A stretch of DNA of 64,000 nucleotides from NCBI GenBank assembly GCA_036006425.1, contig DASYPQ010000003.1:210797-274796 (forward strand), written 5' to 3'. The first letter of the stretch is position 1. Each line of letters starts with the position of its first letter. The stretch comes from DASYPQ01 sp036006425 (GTDB lineage Bacteria; Planctomycetota; UBA1135; GCA-002686595). The position numbers were made by a program, and so were the translations under genes. Of the stretch, positions 16,580-25,691 are shown piece by piece. The notes below the pieces were generated by a model. That model ran no database searches and had not been told where the DNA came from. It saw only the letters and a program-made list of their open reading frames with translations.

Positions 16580-17797
16580 ATGCGGGCGCGAACGAGACGC
16601 GGGAGTTCGTTTCTCGTCTCGTTCGCGCTGGCCCTCCTCGTTCCGTGCGCGAACGCGCAGACGCAGGGGCAGGACGGCAAGGAAGAAGTCCTCGAGAAGG
16701 TCGATCCGTACACGCACGGCGAGCGCGAGGCGCTCGACAAGGCGGGCTACGTGTCGGAAGGCCCGTTCGAATGGTCCGAGGGCGTCCGCACGGACGAGGT
16801 CGCGGAGACGCTCGGTGCCGGGACCGTGCTCTGGATCGAGACGGCGCACTTCAAGATCGGGTCGACGCTCGCGAGCTACAAGCTCCACAACGACACCCGC
16901 GAGGAGAAGGCCCTCGACGACCAGCTCGCGCGCCTGAAGCCGCGCCTGCAGTGGTACCAGCCGCCGCGGAACCGCCTCGACCCGTGGATGCGCACGCATC
17001 TCCTCGCGCAGCGGCTCGAGAACGTCTACGCCGAGTTCACGGCGGAGTTCGGATTCGCCGGCGGCGAGGCGAGGACGAAGAAGCCGTCGGCCGAGGCGGC
17101 ACCGGACACGATCGTCCCTCCGAAGAAGTTCACGGTGCTCCTGACGGAGAAGACGTCGAGCCTCGGCCGCTACCTGAAGCGGTACACCGACCGGGAATCG
17201 AGGTCGTACGATCGCTGCCCGCTCCCCGGGGGCTCGATGTTCCTCGGAGTCAGCGCCGAGGGGCTCCGCACCCAGGGCTTCGACCTCGAAGTCGCCTTCC
17301 ACTGCGTCGTCGCCGCCGAGGTGACGCGCAACCTCGTCGACGGCTTCGCGAACTCCTGGTTCACGTGCCCGTACTGGCTCGAGTACGGTCTCGCCCACGT
17401 CGCCGCGCGGAAGGTCGACGAGCGCTTCGTGCCGTCCGCCATCGTGAGCGCGCGCGCGAACGACGAGGACGCGTGGAAATGGGAGCCGCGCGTCCGCGGC
17501 CTCGTCCAGAACGGCGTCGCGCCGGCCTGGACGGACACGCTGGCGTGGGAGAAATGGGAGGACATGAAGACCCCCGGGCACCTCGTCTCCTGGTCGCGCG
17601 TGTCGTGGCTCCTGAAGCGCAAGCCGGACGAGCTGCGGACCTTCCTCATCGGGATGGTGAAGCCCCCCGCCGACCGCGCCGAGGAGGACCACGGGCGGAT
17701 CGGGAAGGCGCAGCAGATCGCGGCGGCCCGCACGGCGTTCGGGAAAACCTTCGAGGAGCTCGACGCGCAGTGGCGGAAGGCCGTTCTCCGCAACTAG
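16580..17797 (+). CDS. secreted peptidase-MA-like protein with degenerate active site
   Basis: A 405-residue protein with a signal peptide ending in Ala-Asn-Ala near residue 30. Its middle resembles DUF1570/peptidase-MA-type gluzincins: a beta-rich segment FTVLLTEKTSS, then a helix AFHCVVAAEVTRNL around residue 243 in the place of HExxH, then PYWLEYGLAHVAARKV in place of the usual WLxEGLA segment. The Glu and second His of HExxH are absent, so catalysis is unlikely. It starts 17 bp after selenoprotein 2, so all three are probably co-expressed and exported together. Its role, perhaps binding rather than cutting, is inference. Confidence 0.75.
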   Translation: MRARTRRGSSFLVSFALALLVPCANAQTQGQDGKEEVLEKVDPYTHGEREALDKAGYVSEGPFEWSEGVRTDEVAETLGAGTVLWIETAHFKIGSTLASYKLHNDTREEKALDDQLARLKPRLQWYQPPRNRLDPWMRTHLLAQRLENVYAEFTAEFGFAGGEARTKKPSAEAAPDTIVPPKKFTVLLTEKTSSLGRYLKRYTDRESRSYDRCPLPGGSMFLGVSAEGLRTQGFDLEVAFHCVVAAEVTRNLVDGFANSWFTCPYWLEYGLAHVAARKVDERFVPSAIVSARANDEDAWKWEPRVRGLVQNGVAPAWTDTLAWEKWEDMKTPGHLVSWSRVSWLLKRKPDELRTFLIGMVKPPADRAEEDHGRIGKAQQIAAARTAFGKTFEELDAQWRKAVLRN

Positions 17798-17843
17798 CTC
17801 GTTCGGCTGGCCGAGATCGGCGCGTGCGCTTAGGCTCGGCGGG

Positions 17844-20237
17844 ATGCAGAACTTCCCCAGCGCAGCAGTTCCGACAACGGCGTCCGCGCTCCTCGCGGTG
17901 GTACTCCTCTCCGCCACGGCTCGCGCCGGAGGATCGCCGGAGAACGCGATCCTGATCGTCGATCCGTCGAATCCGGAATCGCTGTACGTCGCGAACTACT
18001 ACCGCGCGGCGCGCGACCTCCCGGCGACGAACATCGTCTACATGAACCCGACGCCGGCGAACTACACGCAGTTCGTCGGCTCGACGCTCGACGGTTTCCT
18101 CGGGTCGCTCGAGAACCTGCGCGTCGCCGACCACGCCGACTACGTGATCCTGCCTTCGGGCGGCTCGTTCTATGTCGACGCGCCCGGGCTCGTGGCGGAC
18201 CAGTGCTTCCCGGTCACGCGCTTCTCCTCGATCGCGCCGTACGTGCTCGCGCGCGAGAGCAACGCGATCCTCGCCGGGACGGACTCGACGCTGCCGAACG
18301 GCTACTTCCGCGTCTCGGACGAGGCGCGCGCGTTCGACTCCTCGGTCGGATGGGCGTCCGGCTCGCCGCAGATGGGCGGCTCGCGCTATTTCATCGGCGC
18401 GATGCTCGGGTACACGGGCACGCTCGGGAACACGCTTCCCGAAGTCCTCGCGATGATCGACCGCAGCGTCGCGGTCGACGCCGCGCAGCCGGCCGGGACC
18501 TTCTTTTTCATGCACACGAACGACATCGCGCGCTCGGGCCCGCGCGACCAGGCGTTCCCCGCGGCGGTGAGCTCGATCATCGGGTTCGGCGGCGCCGCGC
18601 AGCTCCTCTTCGCCGATCTGCCCCTCGGGAACTTCGACTGCATGGGGATCATGACCGGTCTCGCCGATCCGGACATCGACGGCGCGAACCTCGCGATCCT
18701 GCCCGGCGCGTTCTGCGACCACCTGACGAGCTACGCCGCGACGCTCGACAGTCCGTCGCAGACGAAGATGACGCGCTGGATCGCGAAGGGCGCGAGCGGC
18801 ACGACGGGAACGGTCGAGGAACCGTGCAACTACTCCGGGAAGTTCGTGCACGCACGACTCCACGTCTTCTACCGGCAGGGTCTCTCGCTCGGCGAATCGT
18901 GGTTCCGCAGCCACGGGTTCGCGCCGTTCCAGACGCTGTTCATCGGCGATCCGCTGACGCGGCCGTACGCGTACCTGCCGCACGTCACGCTCGACGGCGT
19001 GCCCGCGGGACCGGTGGCGAACACGATCCCGCTGTACCCGCACGCGACGACGAACCACCCGACGGCCCACATCGCGAGCTTCGAGCTCCTGATCGACGGC
19101 GTCTCGCGCTCGAAGTGCCTGCCGAACGGGCACTTCGTCCTCGACACGACCGTGCTCGCGGACGGATTCCACGAATGGCGCGCGCTCGCGTACGACGACA
19201 CGCTCGCGCGATCGGTCGGACGGAGCGTCGGAGCGATCCTCGTGTCGAACCGCGGGCGCGTCGCGACGATCTCCCCGGGCGGCGCGACCGGCGATCTCTC
19301 GACGCGATTCGACTTCACGGCGTCCGGCACCGGCGGGACCGTGCAGGAGCTGCGCCTCCTGCAGGGCAATCGCGTCGTCGCCGCGGGCTCGGGCTCGCCG
19401 GCGACGCTGTCCGTGCGCGGCCGGAGCCTCGGCGCGGGCCACCTCGCGCTCGTGCTCGAAGCGCAGTTCACGGACGGCGCGCTCGCGCGGAGCCTGCCCG
19501 TCGACGTGACGATCGCGACGACGTCGGGGGCACCCAGCGGGTCCGTTCCCGTCGCGTCCGCGTACACGAAGCACGTGCTCACGACGCAGGCCGCGGTCGT
19601 CGAGCTCCCCGCGGAGTTCGACGACGCGCTGACCTCGGCGAGCTACGCCCTTCTCACGAGCCCCGCGCAGGCCGCCGTGATCGGCGGCGGGACCGGGCCG
19701 TACCGGATCGTGCGGCCGAACGCCGGCGCGTCGGGGTCCGACACGATGACCTTCCAGGTGACGACGCCGTCGGGAGCGTCGAACGTCGCGACCGTGACGC
19801 TCGTCTACGACGCGCCGTTCGTGTGCACGCCTCCGGCGAACTACTGCGTGACCTCGCCGAACTCGGCCGGACCGGGGGCCACGATGGACTGGGCCGGGAG
19901 CACGAGCCACGGAGCGAACGACCTGACGCTGTTCGCGTACGGTTGCCCGCCGCTGAAGCTCGGCCTCTTCATCTACGGCACGACGGCCGCGCAGATCCCG
20001 CTCGGGAACGGCTTCCGCTGCATCGCGAACCCGCTGTTCCGGCTCGGGACGACGACGACGAACGGATTCGGCGACGCGACGTTCCTCGTCGACTACGCGA
20101 GGCACCCGGCGGACGCCGGCGCCGGCGCGATCACGATCGGCTCGACCCAGCGGTTCCAGATGTGGTTCCGCGACCCGGCGGCCGGCGGCGCGCGGACGAA
20201 CCTGACGGACGGGTTGGCGGTGACGATCTGTCCGTGA
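17844..20237 (+). CDS. TIGR03790-family secreted protein with Planctomycetota-type C-terminal domain
   Basis: The 797-residue protein has a signal peptide ending in Ala-Arg-Ala near residue 28. The N-terminal 370 residues match the TIGR03790 pattern, starting ILIVDPSNPESLYVANYYRA and continuing with IVYM, VILPSGG and FIGDPLTRPYAYLP. The family is of unknown function, found in Planctomycetota and some other environmental phyla. An Ig-like region follows, then a cysteine-containing C-terminal domain ending in WFRDPAAGG and TDGLAVTICP, a tail I associate with secreted planctomycete proteins. It is 46 bp after the degenerate peptidase-like gene and 7 bp from the convergent DUF4388 gene. Confidence 0.8.
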   Translation: MQNFPSAAVPTTASALLAVVLLSATARAGGSPENAILIVDPSNPESLYVANYYRAARDLPATNIVYMNPTPANYTQFVGSTLDGFLGSLENLRVADHADYVILPSGGSFYVDAPGLVADQCFPVTRFSSIAPYVLARESNAILAGTDSTLPNGYFRVSDEARAFDSSVGWASGSPQMGGSRYFIGAMLGYTGTLGNTLPEVLAMIDRSVAVDAAQPAGTFFFMHTNDIARSGPRDQAFPAAVSSIIGFGGAAQLLFADLPLGNFDCMGIMTGLADPDIDGANLAILPGAFCDHLTSYAATLDSPSQTKMTRWIAKGASGTTGTVEEPCNYSGKFVHARLHVFYRQGLSLGESWFRSHGFAPFQTLFIGDPLTRPYAYLPHVTLDGVPAGPVANTIPLYPHATTNHPTAHIASFELLIDGVSRSKCLPNGHFVLDTTVLADGFHEWRALAYDDTLARSVGRSVGAILVSNRGRVATISPGGATGDLSTRFDFTASGTGGTVQELRLLQGNRVVAAGSGSPATLSVRGRSLGAGHLALVLEAQFTDGALARSLPVDVTIATTSGAPSGSVPVASAYTKHVLTTQAAVVELPAEFDDALTSASYALLTSPAQAAVIGGGTGPYRIVRPNAGASGSDTMTFQVTTPSGASNVATVTLVYDAPFVCTPPANYCVTSPNSAGPGATMDWAGSTSHGANDLTLFAYGCPPLKLGLFIYGTTAAQIPLGNGFRCIANPLFRLGTTTTNGFGDATFLVDYARHPADAGAGAITIGSTQRFQMWFRDPAAGGARTNLTDGLAVTICP

Positions 20238-20244
20238 GACGCGG

Positions 20245-21051
20245 CTAGGCCCGGCTCGCCCTGACGCGATTGCGCTCGTCGACGCTGCGCGCGCCTTCGA
20301 GGATCAGCGACATCGCCGTCATCCGGATGCCGCGGTTTGCGTGCATCGGCGGACCCGCCCAGAACGAGAAGCGCGTCATCGGCGCGACGAGGAGCCGATT
20401 GAAGAGGAGCTGGATCTGCGTCCGCAGCGCGCCGTACAGCTGCTCGCCGGTCACGAGCTTCTGGCGCAGCAGCATCTCGCCGAGCCGCTCCGACGCGAAC
20501 ACCTTCCGCACCATCTCCAGCATCTCGCGGTCGATCGCGCCGTGCAGGACGAGGACGTCGCCGAGTCGGTGCCCTTCGGGCATCCGGTTCACGTCGACGT
20601 GCAGGATGAAGCCGTCCTGCACCTCGACCGCGTACACCTCGGCCGGCGTCACGACCTCGACGATGCCCGTCTTGTTCTGCGTGCTGAGGAATCCCAGGAG
20701 GTCGGGGATCGCGACGCAGCTGCCGTAGCCGCGCAGCGTGAGCGTGTGCTTCGCGCTCGGCGGCGTGTCCTGCGACCGCGTCAGCGTCGGCGGATCCGCT
20801 TCAGCGAGGTCGCGGCCGCGCAGCATCTTCTTCAGCAGGCTCGGGCTCGGCGGTTTCTTGTCGAGATCGTCCTGGGCGTTCGCCGGATCCTTCTCGAGGG
20901 ATGCGAGAGCGCGCGCCACGAACTGATCGACGCCGTCGAGACGCGCGGGATGGATGGTGACGCCGGCCCGCGCGAGCGACTTCACCTGCTTGGCGAGGCG
21001 CTGGCACGCGATGTCGAGCGCCATGAGCTTGAGCTGTCGGTCGACTTCCAT
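20245..21051 (-). CDS. DUF4388-domain protein
   Basis: A 268-residue cytosolic protein. Residues about 105-215 contain the DUF4388 (PATAN-like) core: AIPDLLGFLSTQNKTGIVEV, EVQDGFILHVDVNR and GHRLGDVLVLHGAI, followed by a helical segment (RLGEMLLRQKLVTGEQLYGAL) of the kind seen in gliding and signalling proteins. DUF4388 proteins often sit in two-component or motility networks; the mechanism is unclear. The ATG at 21051 is chosen because the upstream open frame overlaps mnmG out of frame. mnmG ends 74 bp upstream on the same strand. Confidence 0.75.
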   Translation of the reverse strand: MEVDRQLKLMALDIACQRLAKQVKSLARAGVTIHPARLDGVDQFVARALASLEKDPANAQDDLDKKPPSPSLLKKMLRGRDLAEADPPTLTRSQDTPPSAKHTLTLRGYGSCVAIPDLLGFLSTQNKTGIVEVVTPAEVYAVEVQDGFILHVDVNRMPEGHRLGDVLVLHGAIDREMLEMVRKVFASERLGEMLLRQKLVTGEQLYGALRTQIQLLFNRLLVAPMTRFSFWAGPPMHANRGIRMTAMSLILEGARSVDERNRVRASRA

Positions 21052-21125
21052 GGGGTGGTCTCCCCGTATCGGCACGTCGAGCCGCGCTCGTGAGGCCCCG
21101 GTTCCCCGAGGAATCGTTTCCGGGA

Positions 21126-23024
21126 CTAGGGCCTTGCGGCCTCGCGCCGGCGCCGCTCGACGTGCACCGCGAGGAGGGCGACGTCCGGCGGCCGCACGCC
21201 CGCGATCCTCGACGCCTGGCCGAGGGTGCGCGGCCGGAAGCGCGAGAGCTTGTCCTTCGCCTCGTTCGCGAGCCCCGTGAGCGCACGGAAGTCGATGTCG
21301 AGCGGGATCTCGACCGCTTCCTGGCGGCGCATCCGCTCGACGTTCTCGCCCTGCCGCTCGACGTAGCCGGAGTACTTCACGTCGATCTCGAACGATTCCG
21401 CGATCTCGGGGTCGAGCTCGAGCGCGGCGACTTCCGGGTGCGCCGCCGCGAGCCCCGCGAAGGTCACCTCCGGCCGCTTCAGGAGCTCGATCAGAGTCCG
21501 TCCCCCGTCGGCGGGGCTGCGCGCGGATTCGAGCAGCGCGCGCGCGCGCTTCTTCGCGGCGACGCGGGAGCCGAGGCGCGCGATGGCGTCCGCCCCCACG
21601 AGTCCGATCTCCGCCGCGCGCGGCACGAGCCGCTCCTCCGCCGTGTCGCCGCGCAGGAGCAGGCGGTACTCCGCGCGGCTCGTGAACATGCGGTACGGCT
21701 CGGTCGGATTCGACGTGACGAGATCGTCGACCATGACGCCGACGTACGCCTCGTCGCGTCCGAGCACGAACGCGCCGCGACCCTGGACCCACAGGGCCGC
21801 GTTCGCGCCCGCGACGAGACCCTGTCCCGCGGCTTCCTCGTACCCCGACGTGCCGTTGATCTGCCCGGCGAGGAAGAGGCCCGCGACGCTCTTCACGGCG
21901 AGCGTGTCGGAGAGCTGCGACGGCTGCGCGAAGTCGTACTCGACCGCGTACCCGTGGCGCAGGAACTCGGCGCGCTCGAGCCCGGGGATCGTGCGCAGGA
22001 AGGCTTCCTGCACCTCGCCGGGCAGCGACGTCGAGACGCCGTTCACGTAGACGACGTCGGTCGAGAGGCTCTCGGGCTCGAGGAACACCTGGTGGCGGTC
22101 CTTGTCCGCGAAGCGCATGACCTTGTCCTCGACGGACGGGCAGTAGCGCGGGCCGACGCCCTGGATCCTCCCCGCGTACATCGGCGCGCGGTGGATGTTC
22201 GCGCGGATGACGTCGTGCGTCCGTTCGGTGGTCCACGTGACGTGGCAGGCGATCTGCGGGAGCACCGGGAACGTCGCGCGGTCCGTCGCGGCGGCGAACG
22301 GCACCGGTCGGGCGTCGCCCGGCTGCACCTCGAGGCGATCCCAGTCGATGCTTGCCCGCGCGAGGCGCGGCGGCGTGCCCGTCTTCAGCCGGCCGAGCAC
22401 GATCCCGAGCGCCTCCATCTCGCGCGAAAGGCCTTCACTGGTCCCCTCGCCCGCGCGCCCGCCGGCCTTCTGCGCCTCGCCGGTGTGCATCACCGCGCGC
22501 AGGAACGTCCCCGTGGTCACGACGACCGCCGCGGCGGCGAGCTCGCGCCCGTCGGCGAGGCGGACGCCGGCGACGCGCGGGAGGCCGCCTCCGCCGCGCT
22601 CGACCAGGAATCCGGCGCCCGCCCCTTCGATCACCTCGAGGTTCTCGGACTCGAGGACGAGACGCGTCACGGCTTCGCGGTACAGGTGGCGATCCGACTG
22701 GCAGCGCGGCCCGCGGACCGCGTGGCCCTTGCCCGTGTTCAACATCCGGAACTGGATCCCGGTCGCGTCCGCGACGCGCCCCATCGCGCCGCCGAGCGCG
22801 TCGACCTCGCGGACGATCTGTCCCTTGCCGAGCCCGCCGATCGCGGGATTGCAGCTCATCTCGCCGATGCGATCCGCCCGCAACGTGACGAGCGCCGTCC
22901 TCGCGCCGAGGCGCGCGGCGGCGAGTGCCGCCTCGATCCCGGCGTGGCCGCCGCCGACGACGAGGACGTCGAACGATCGGGCCGCGCGCTCGGGCGGCGG
23001 ATGGGGATGTGCGGCGGGGTTCAT
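21126..23024 (-). CDS. mnmG: tRNA uridine-5-carboxymethylaminomethyl modification enzyme MnmG
   Basis: MnmG, with MnmE, installs the (carboxymethyl)aminomethyl group on wobble U34. The FAD-binding motif GGGHAG is at residues 24-29. The stretches SCNPAIGGLGKGQIVREVDALGG (split in two halves around the GLG), HAVRGPRCQSDR and GTFLRAVMHTGE are diagnostic of the family. The 632-residue length is normal, and the C-terminal helical domain that binds MnmE ends with LGQASRIAGVRPPDVALL. mnmE is not in the window. It shares the wobble-base pathway with mnmA at 10692-11846. Confidence 0.95.
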   Translation of the reverse strand: MNPAAHPHPPPERAARSFDVLVVGGGHAGIEAALAAARLGARTALVTLRADRIGEMSCNPAIGGLGKGQIVREVDALGGAMGRVADATGIQFRMLNTGKGHAVRGPRCQSDRHLYREAVTRLVLESENLEVIEGAGAGFLVERGGGGLPRVAGVRLADGRELAAAAVVVTTGTFLRAVMHTGEAQKAGGRAGEGTSEGLSREMEALGIVLGRLKTGTPPRLARASIDWDRLEVQPGDARPVPFAAATDRATFPVLPQIACHVTWTTERTHDVIRANIHRAPMYAGRIQGVGPRYCPSVEDKVMRFADKDRHQVFLEPESLSTDVVYVNGVSTSLPGEVQEAFLRTIPGLERAEFLRHGYAVEYDFAQPSQLSDTLAVKSVAGLFLAGQINGTSGYEEAAGQGLVAGANAALWVQGRGAFVLGRDEAYVGVMVDDLVTSNPTEPYRMFTSRAEYRLLLRGDTAEERLVPRAAEIGLVGADAIARLGSRVAAKKRARALLESARSPADGGRTLIELLKRPEVTFAGLAAAHPEVAALELDPEIAESFEIDVKYSGYVERQGENVERMRRQEAVEIPLDIDFRALTGLANEAKDKLSRFRPRTLGQASRIAGVRPPDVALLAVHVERRRREAARP

Positions 23025-23123
23025 GGCGGCGGAACGGGGGCGACCATTGGATCCGGCGCGGGCTCGCCTGTCATCCAGGGGCCCGCCTCAACCGCGGCGC
23101 CCTCGACGGTCGAAAGCCATTGC

Positions 23124-23306
23124 GTGCGCTCCTGGATCTTCCGCAACCGCCTGCGACTGCGCGCCATCTACGGACCGCGCCCGTCGCTGCGGCCGGCGGC
23201 CGGCGTCCGTCCGGCCGGCGCCCCGCGGGAAGGCCCGGAGCCCGTGCGGGTGCCCGCCGTGCTCGAGCGGCACGGGCGACACACGATCCTGCGCACGCGC
23301 GCGTAG
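23124..23306 (+). CDS. possible small basic protein (60 aa)
   Basis: In the 339-bp space between mnmG and the next gene, a GTG at 23124 opens a 60-codon frame rich in Arg and Pro. It begins RSWIFRNRLRLRAIYGPRP and ends LERHGRHTILRTRA. Nearly every third codon position is G or C, as in real genes here, and the last third reads like a folded or RNA-binding tail. There is no clear ribosome binding site and no recognisable domain. The rest of the gap holds only the promoter proposed at 23315-23343. Confidence 0.4.
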   Translation: MRSWIFRNRLRLRAIYGPRPSLRPAAGVRPAGAPREGPEPVRVPAVLERHGRHTILRTRA

Positions 23307-23314
23307 TCGCCGGC

Positions 23315-23343
23315 TTGGCCGTGCAACCGGGTTCGACTAGGGT
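23315..23343 (+). promoter_or_regulatory. sigma-70-like promoter for the HEAT/TPR gene
   Basis: TTGGCC at 23315-23320 and TAGGGT at 23338-23343 are separated by 17 bp and stand 20 bp before the ATG of the gene at 23364. The spacing is ideal; the hexamers match the consensus only partly. Confidence 0.4.
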
Positions 23344-23363
23344 TGTAGACCCCGGCTCGACCC

Positions 23364-24707
23364 ATGCTGCGTCGCCTCGATCCCCTCCCCGCGGTCTCCG
23401 CCCTCGTCCTAGCCCTGGCGCCGCTCCTCGCCGCGGCCGGCGACGGGACTCCGACTGCGCACCAGGAGGGCGGGCGTCTCTCCCTCCAGGACCTCCTCGC
23501 GCGGATGAAGAAGATGCGCGACGAGCGCGTCGGGGAGCTCAAGGGCAGCGTCGACCAGATCCTCCGCGCGCTCGACACCGAGGCGCAGACGCACCGGCAG
23601 GCCGGGCTCTCCGAGCAGAAGGACCGCCTCGTCGCGCTCGGTTCGGAGTGCGCTCCGCTCCTCGTCGACGCGATCGATCCGGGCGAGAACCCGGACGACA
23701 CGGCGCGCCTGCGCGCGCTGACGATCACGCAGGCGCTCGTCGAGCAGCGCTCCCCCGCGATCACAGCGCGCCTCGTCGAGATCGCGCGCACCGGCTCGAA
23801 CGAGGGCAAGCTCAACGCGACGAAGGCGCTCGCGGCGTCGCCCGACGTGGAGCGCGCGAGCGCCGTCCTCGCCGAGGTCTTCCGCTCCTCCGCCGGCCCG
23901 CTGAAGCGCGCCGCGCTCGCGGGCATCGCGCACCTCGGCGGGCCGGAGAACGACAAGGTGATCGCCACCGCGCTCTCCGCGGGCGACTCGGAGACGATCA
24001 AGCTCTCGCTCGACGCTCTCGCGAACGCGCACGCGACAGCGTTCGCGCCGAGGGTGCTCAAGCTCACGGCCGCGCCGCGCGACGCCGCGCCGTACGTCGA
24101 GGAGATCCTCGGCTACTACCGCGCGTGCCCGGAAGTCGTCGACAAGGCCCACATCCTGGCGCTCGCGCGTCTCGCGGGCGAGATCGGCGTCCCGAACGAC
24201 GCACGCGGGAAGATCCTGGACCTGCTCCCGAAGTTCGCGAGCAAGTTCGACGCCGACGTGAAGAAGGAGCTCCGGCAACTCGCCGGTTCGCCGACGCGCG
24301 AGGTCCGCGAGGGCGCGCTCGCGACGCTGTACCTCTCCGGCGATCGCAACGCGCGGAAGGAGCTCCTCGCCGACTACGACGAGCAGATCGACCGCAACAA
24401 GCAGTGGGCGGCGAGCTACGAGGCGCGCGGCAACGTGTACTACCGCATCGGCGAGTACCGCGAGGCGATCCAGGACTACAAGAAGTCGCTCCTGCTCGCC
24501 GCGAGCGACATCCGCGCGCACACCGACACGTGCTACATCGGCCTCGCGCGGTGCTACATGCAGCAGGGCAAGCTCAAGGAAGCGCACGAGCAGCTCGAGA
24601 ACGGCCCGCTCTCGAACAAGCAGCTCGTCGATCTCTCGAAGGAGCCCCTGTTCCAGAAGCTCGTCGAGCACCCGAAGTTCGGGAAGATCTTCAAGGCGAC
24701 CGAGTGA
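23364..24707 (+). CDS. secreted HEAT/TPR-repeat protein
   Basis: A 447-residue protein with an N-terminal signal peptide (about 26 residues). An Arg/Lys-rich helix (LLARMKKMRDERVGELKG) follows, then HEAT-like helical pairs from about residue 90 to 330, and TPR-type repeats at 345-430 such as SYEARGNVYYRIGEYREAIQ (20 residues). The last residues (LFQKLVEHPKFGKIF) are the typical closing element of such TPR domains. It is probably an envelope scaffold. A deacetylase-family gene starts 20 bp downstream on the same strand. Confidence 0.75.
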   Translation: MLRRLDPLPAVSALVLALAPLLAAAGDGTPTAHQEGGRLSLQDLLARMKKMRDERVGELKGSVDQILRALDTEAQTHRQAGLSEQKDRLVALGSECAPLLVDAIDPGENPDDTARLRALTITQALVEQRSPAITARLVEIARTGSNEGKLNATKALAASPDVERASAVLAEVFRSSAGPLKRAALAGIAHLGGPENDKVIATALSAGDSETIKLSLDALANAHATAFAPRVLKLTAAPRDAAPYVEEILGYYRACPEVVDKAHILALARLAGEIGVPNDARGKILDLLPKFASKFDADVKKELRQLAGSPTREVREGALATLYLSGDRNARKELLADYDEQIDRNKQWAASYEARGNVYYRIGEYREAIQDYKKSLLLAASDIRAHTDTCYIGLARCYMQQGKLKEAHEQLENGPLSNKQLVDLSKEPLFQKLVEHPKFGKIFKATE

Positions 24708-24727
24708 GCCTTGGCCCCGGGTGAGCC

Positions 24728-25681
24728 GTGGCGACGACCGCCTACCTCACGAGCCCCGCGTTCGCGCGCCACGACACGGGATCGTCGCACCCCGAGAGGG
24801 CGGCGCGCCTGCTCGCGATCGAGCGACGCCTCGAAGCGAGCGGCCTCCTCGCGGAGCTCGCGGTCGAGCAGGCGCCCGACGCGACGCGTGAGCAGCTCCT
24901 GGCGGTGCACGACGCCGCGCACGTCGACCGCGTGGAGGCGGCGATCGCGCGCGGCGCCCGGGTCCTCGACGAGGGCGACACGCGCGTCTCCTCGGAGTCC
25001 TTCCGCGCCGCGCTCGCGGCGGCGGGCGGCGCCGTGCGCGCCGTCGATCTCGTCCTCGACGGAGCGGCCGACCACGCATTCATCGGGGCGCGTCCGCCCG
25101 GTCACCACGCGGAGCGCGGCGAGGCGATGGGATTCTGCCTGTTCAACAACGCCGCCGTCGCGGCGGCGCACCTGCGGCGTGACCGCGGCGTCGCCCGCGT
25201 CGCGATCCTCGACTGGGACGTGCACCACGGCAACGGGACGCAGCATCTCTTCGAACGGGATCCGACGGTCTTCTACGCGAGCCTGCACCAGTGGCCGCTC
25301 TACCCCGGGACGGGGAGCGCGAAGGAGCGCGGGATCGGCGCGGGTGAAGGCGCGACCTTGAACTGCCCGCAGCCGCCGGGCGCTGGTGATCGCGAGTGGC
25401 TCGCGGCGCTCGAGGACGAGATCCTTCCCGCGTTCGAGGCGTTCGACCCGGAGTTCATCGTCGTCTCCGCCGGATTCGACGCCCACGCGCGCGATCCGCT
25501 GGCGCAGACGCGGCTCTCGACGGCGGCTTTCGGGCAGATGACGTCCGCGGTGCTCGACCTCGCGCGCCGGCGCTGCCGCGGGCGCCTCGTCTCGCTCCTC
25601 GAGGGCGGATACGACCTCGACGCGCTCGCCGAATCGGTCGAAGCGCACGTCGCCGGACTGGTCTCGTCCCGCGCCGGCTAG
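24728..25681 (+). CDS. histone deacetylase/AcuC-family amidohydrolase
   Basis: This 317-residue protein has the arginase-deacetylase fold. The catalytic His pair is in RPPGHHAERG, the zinc ligands are in DWDVHHGNGTQ (Asp and His) and SAGFDAH (Asp), and the C-terminal LLEGGYDL is conserved. Bacterial relatives deacetylate acetylated lysines, acetoin-related substrates or polyamines; the exact substrate is undetermined. It starts with GTG at 24728, 20 bp after the HEAT/TPR gene, and ends 10 bp from the convergent TadG-like gene. Confidence 0.9.
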   Translation: MATTAYLTSPAFARHDTGSSHPERAARLLAIERRLEASGLLAELAVEQAPDATREQLLAVHDAAHVDRVEAAIARGARVLDEGDTRVSSESFRAALAAAGGAVRAVDLVLDGAADHAFIGARPPGHHAERGEAMGFCLFNNAAVAAAHLRRDRGVARVAILDWDVHHGNGTQHLFERDPTVFYASLHQWPLYPGTGSAKERGIGAGEGATLNCPQPPGAGDREWLAALEDEILPAFEAFDPEFIVVSAGFDAHARDPLAQTRLSTAAFGQMTSAVLDLARRRCRGRLVSLLEGGYDLDALAESVEAHVAGLVSSRAG

Positions 25682-25691
25682 GGCGCGCGGC

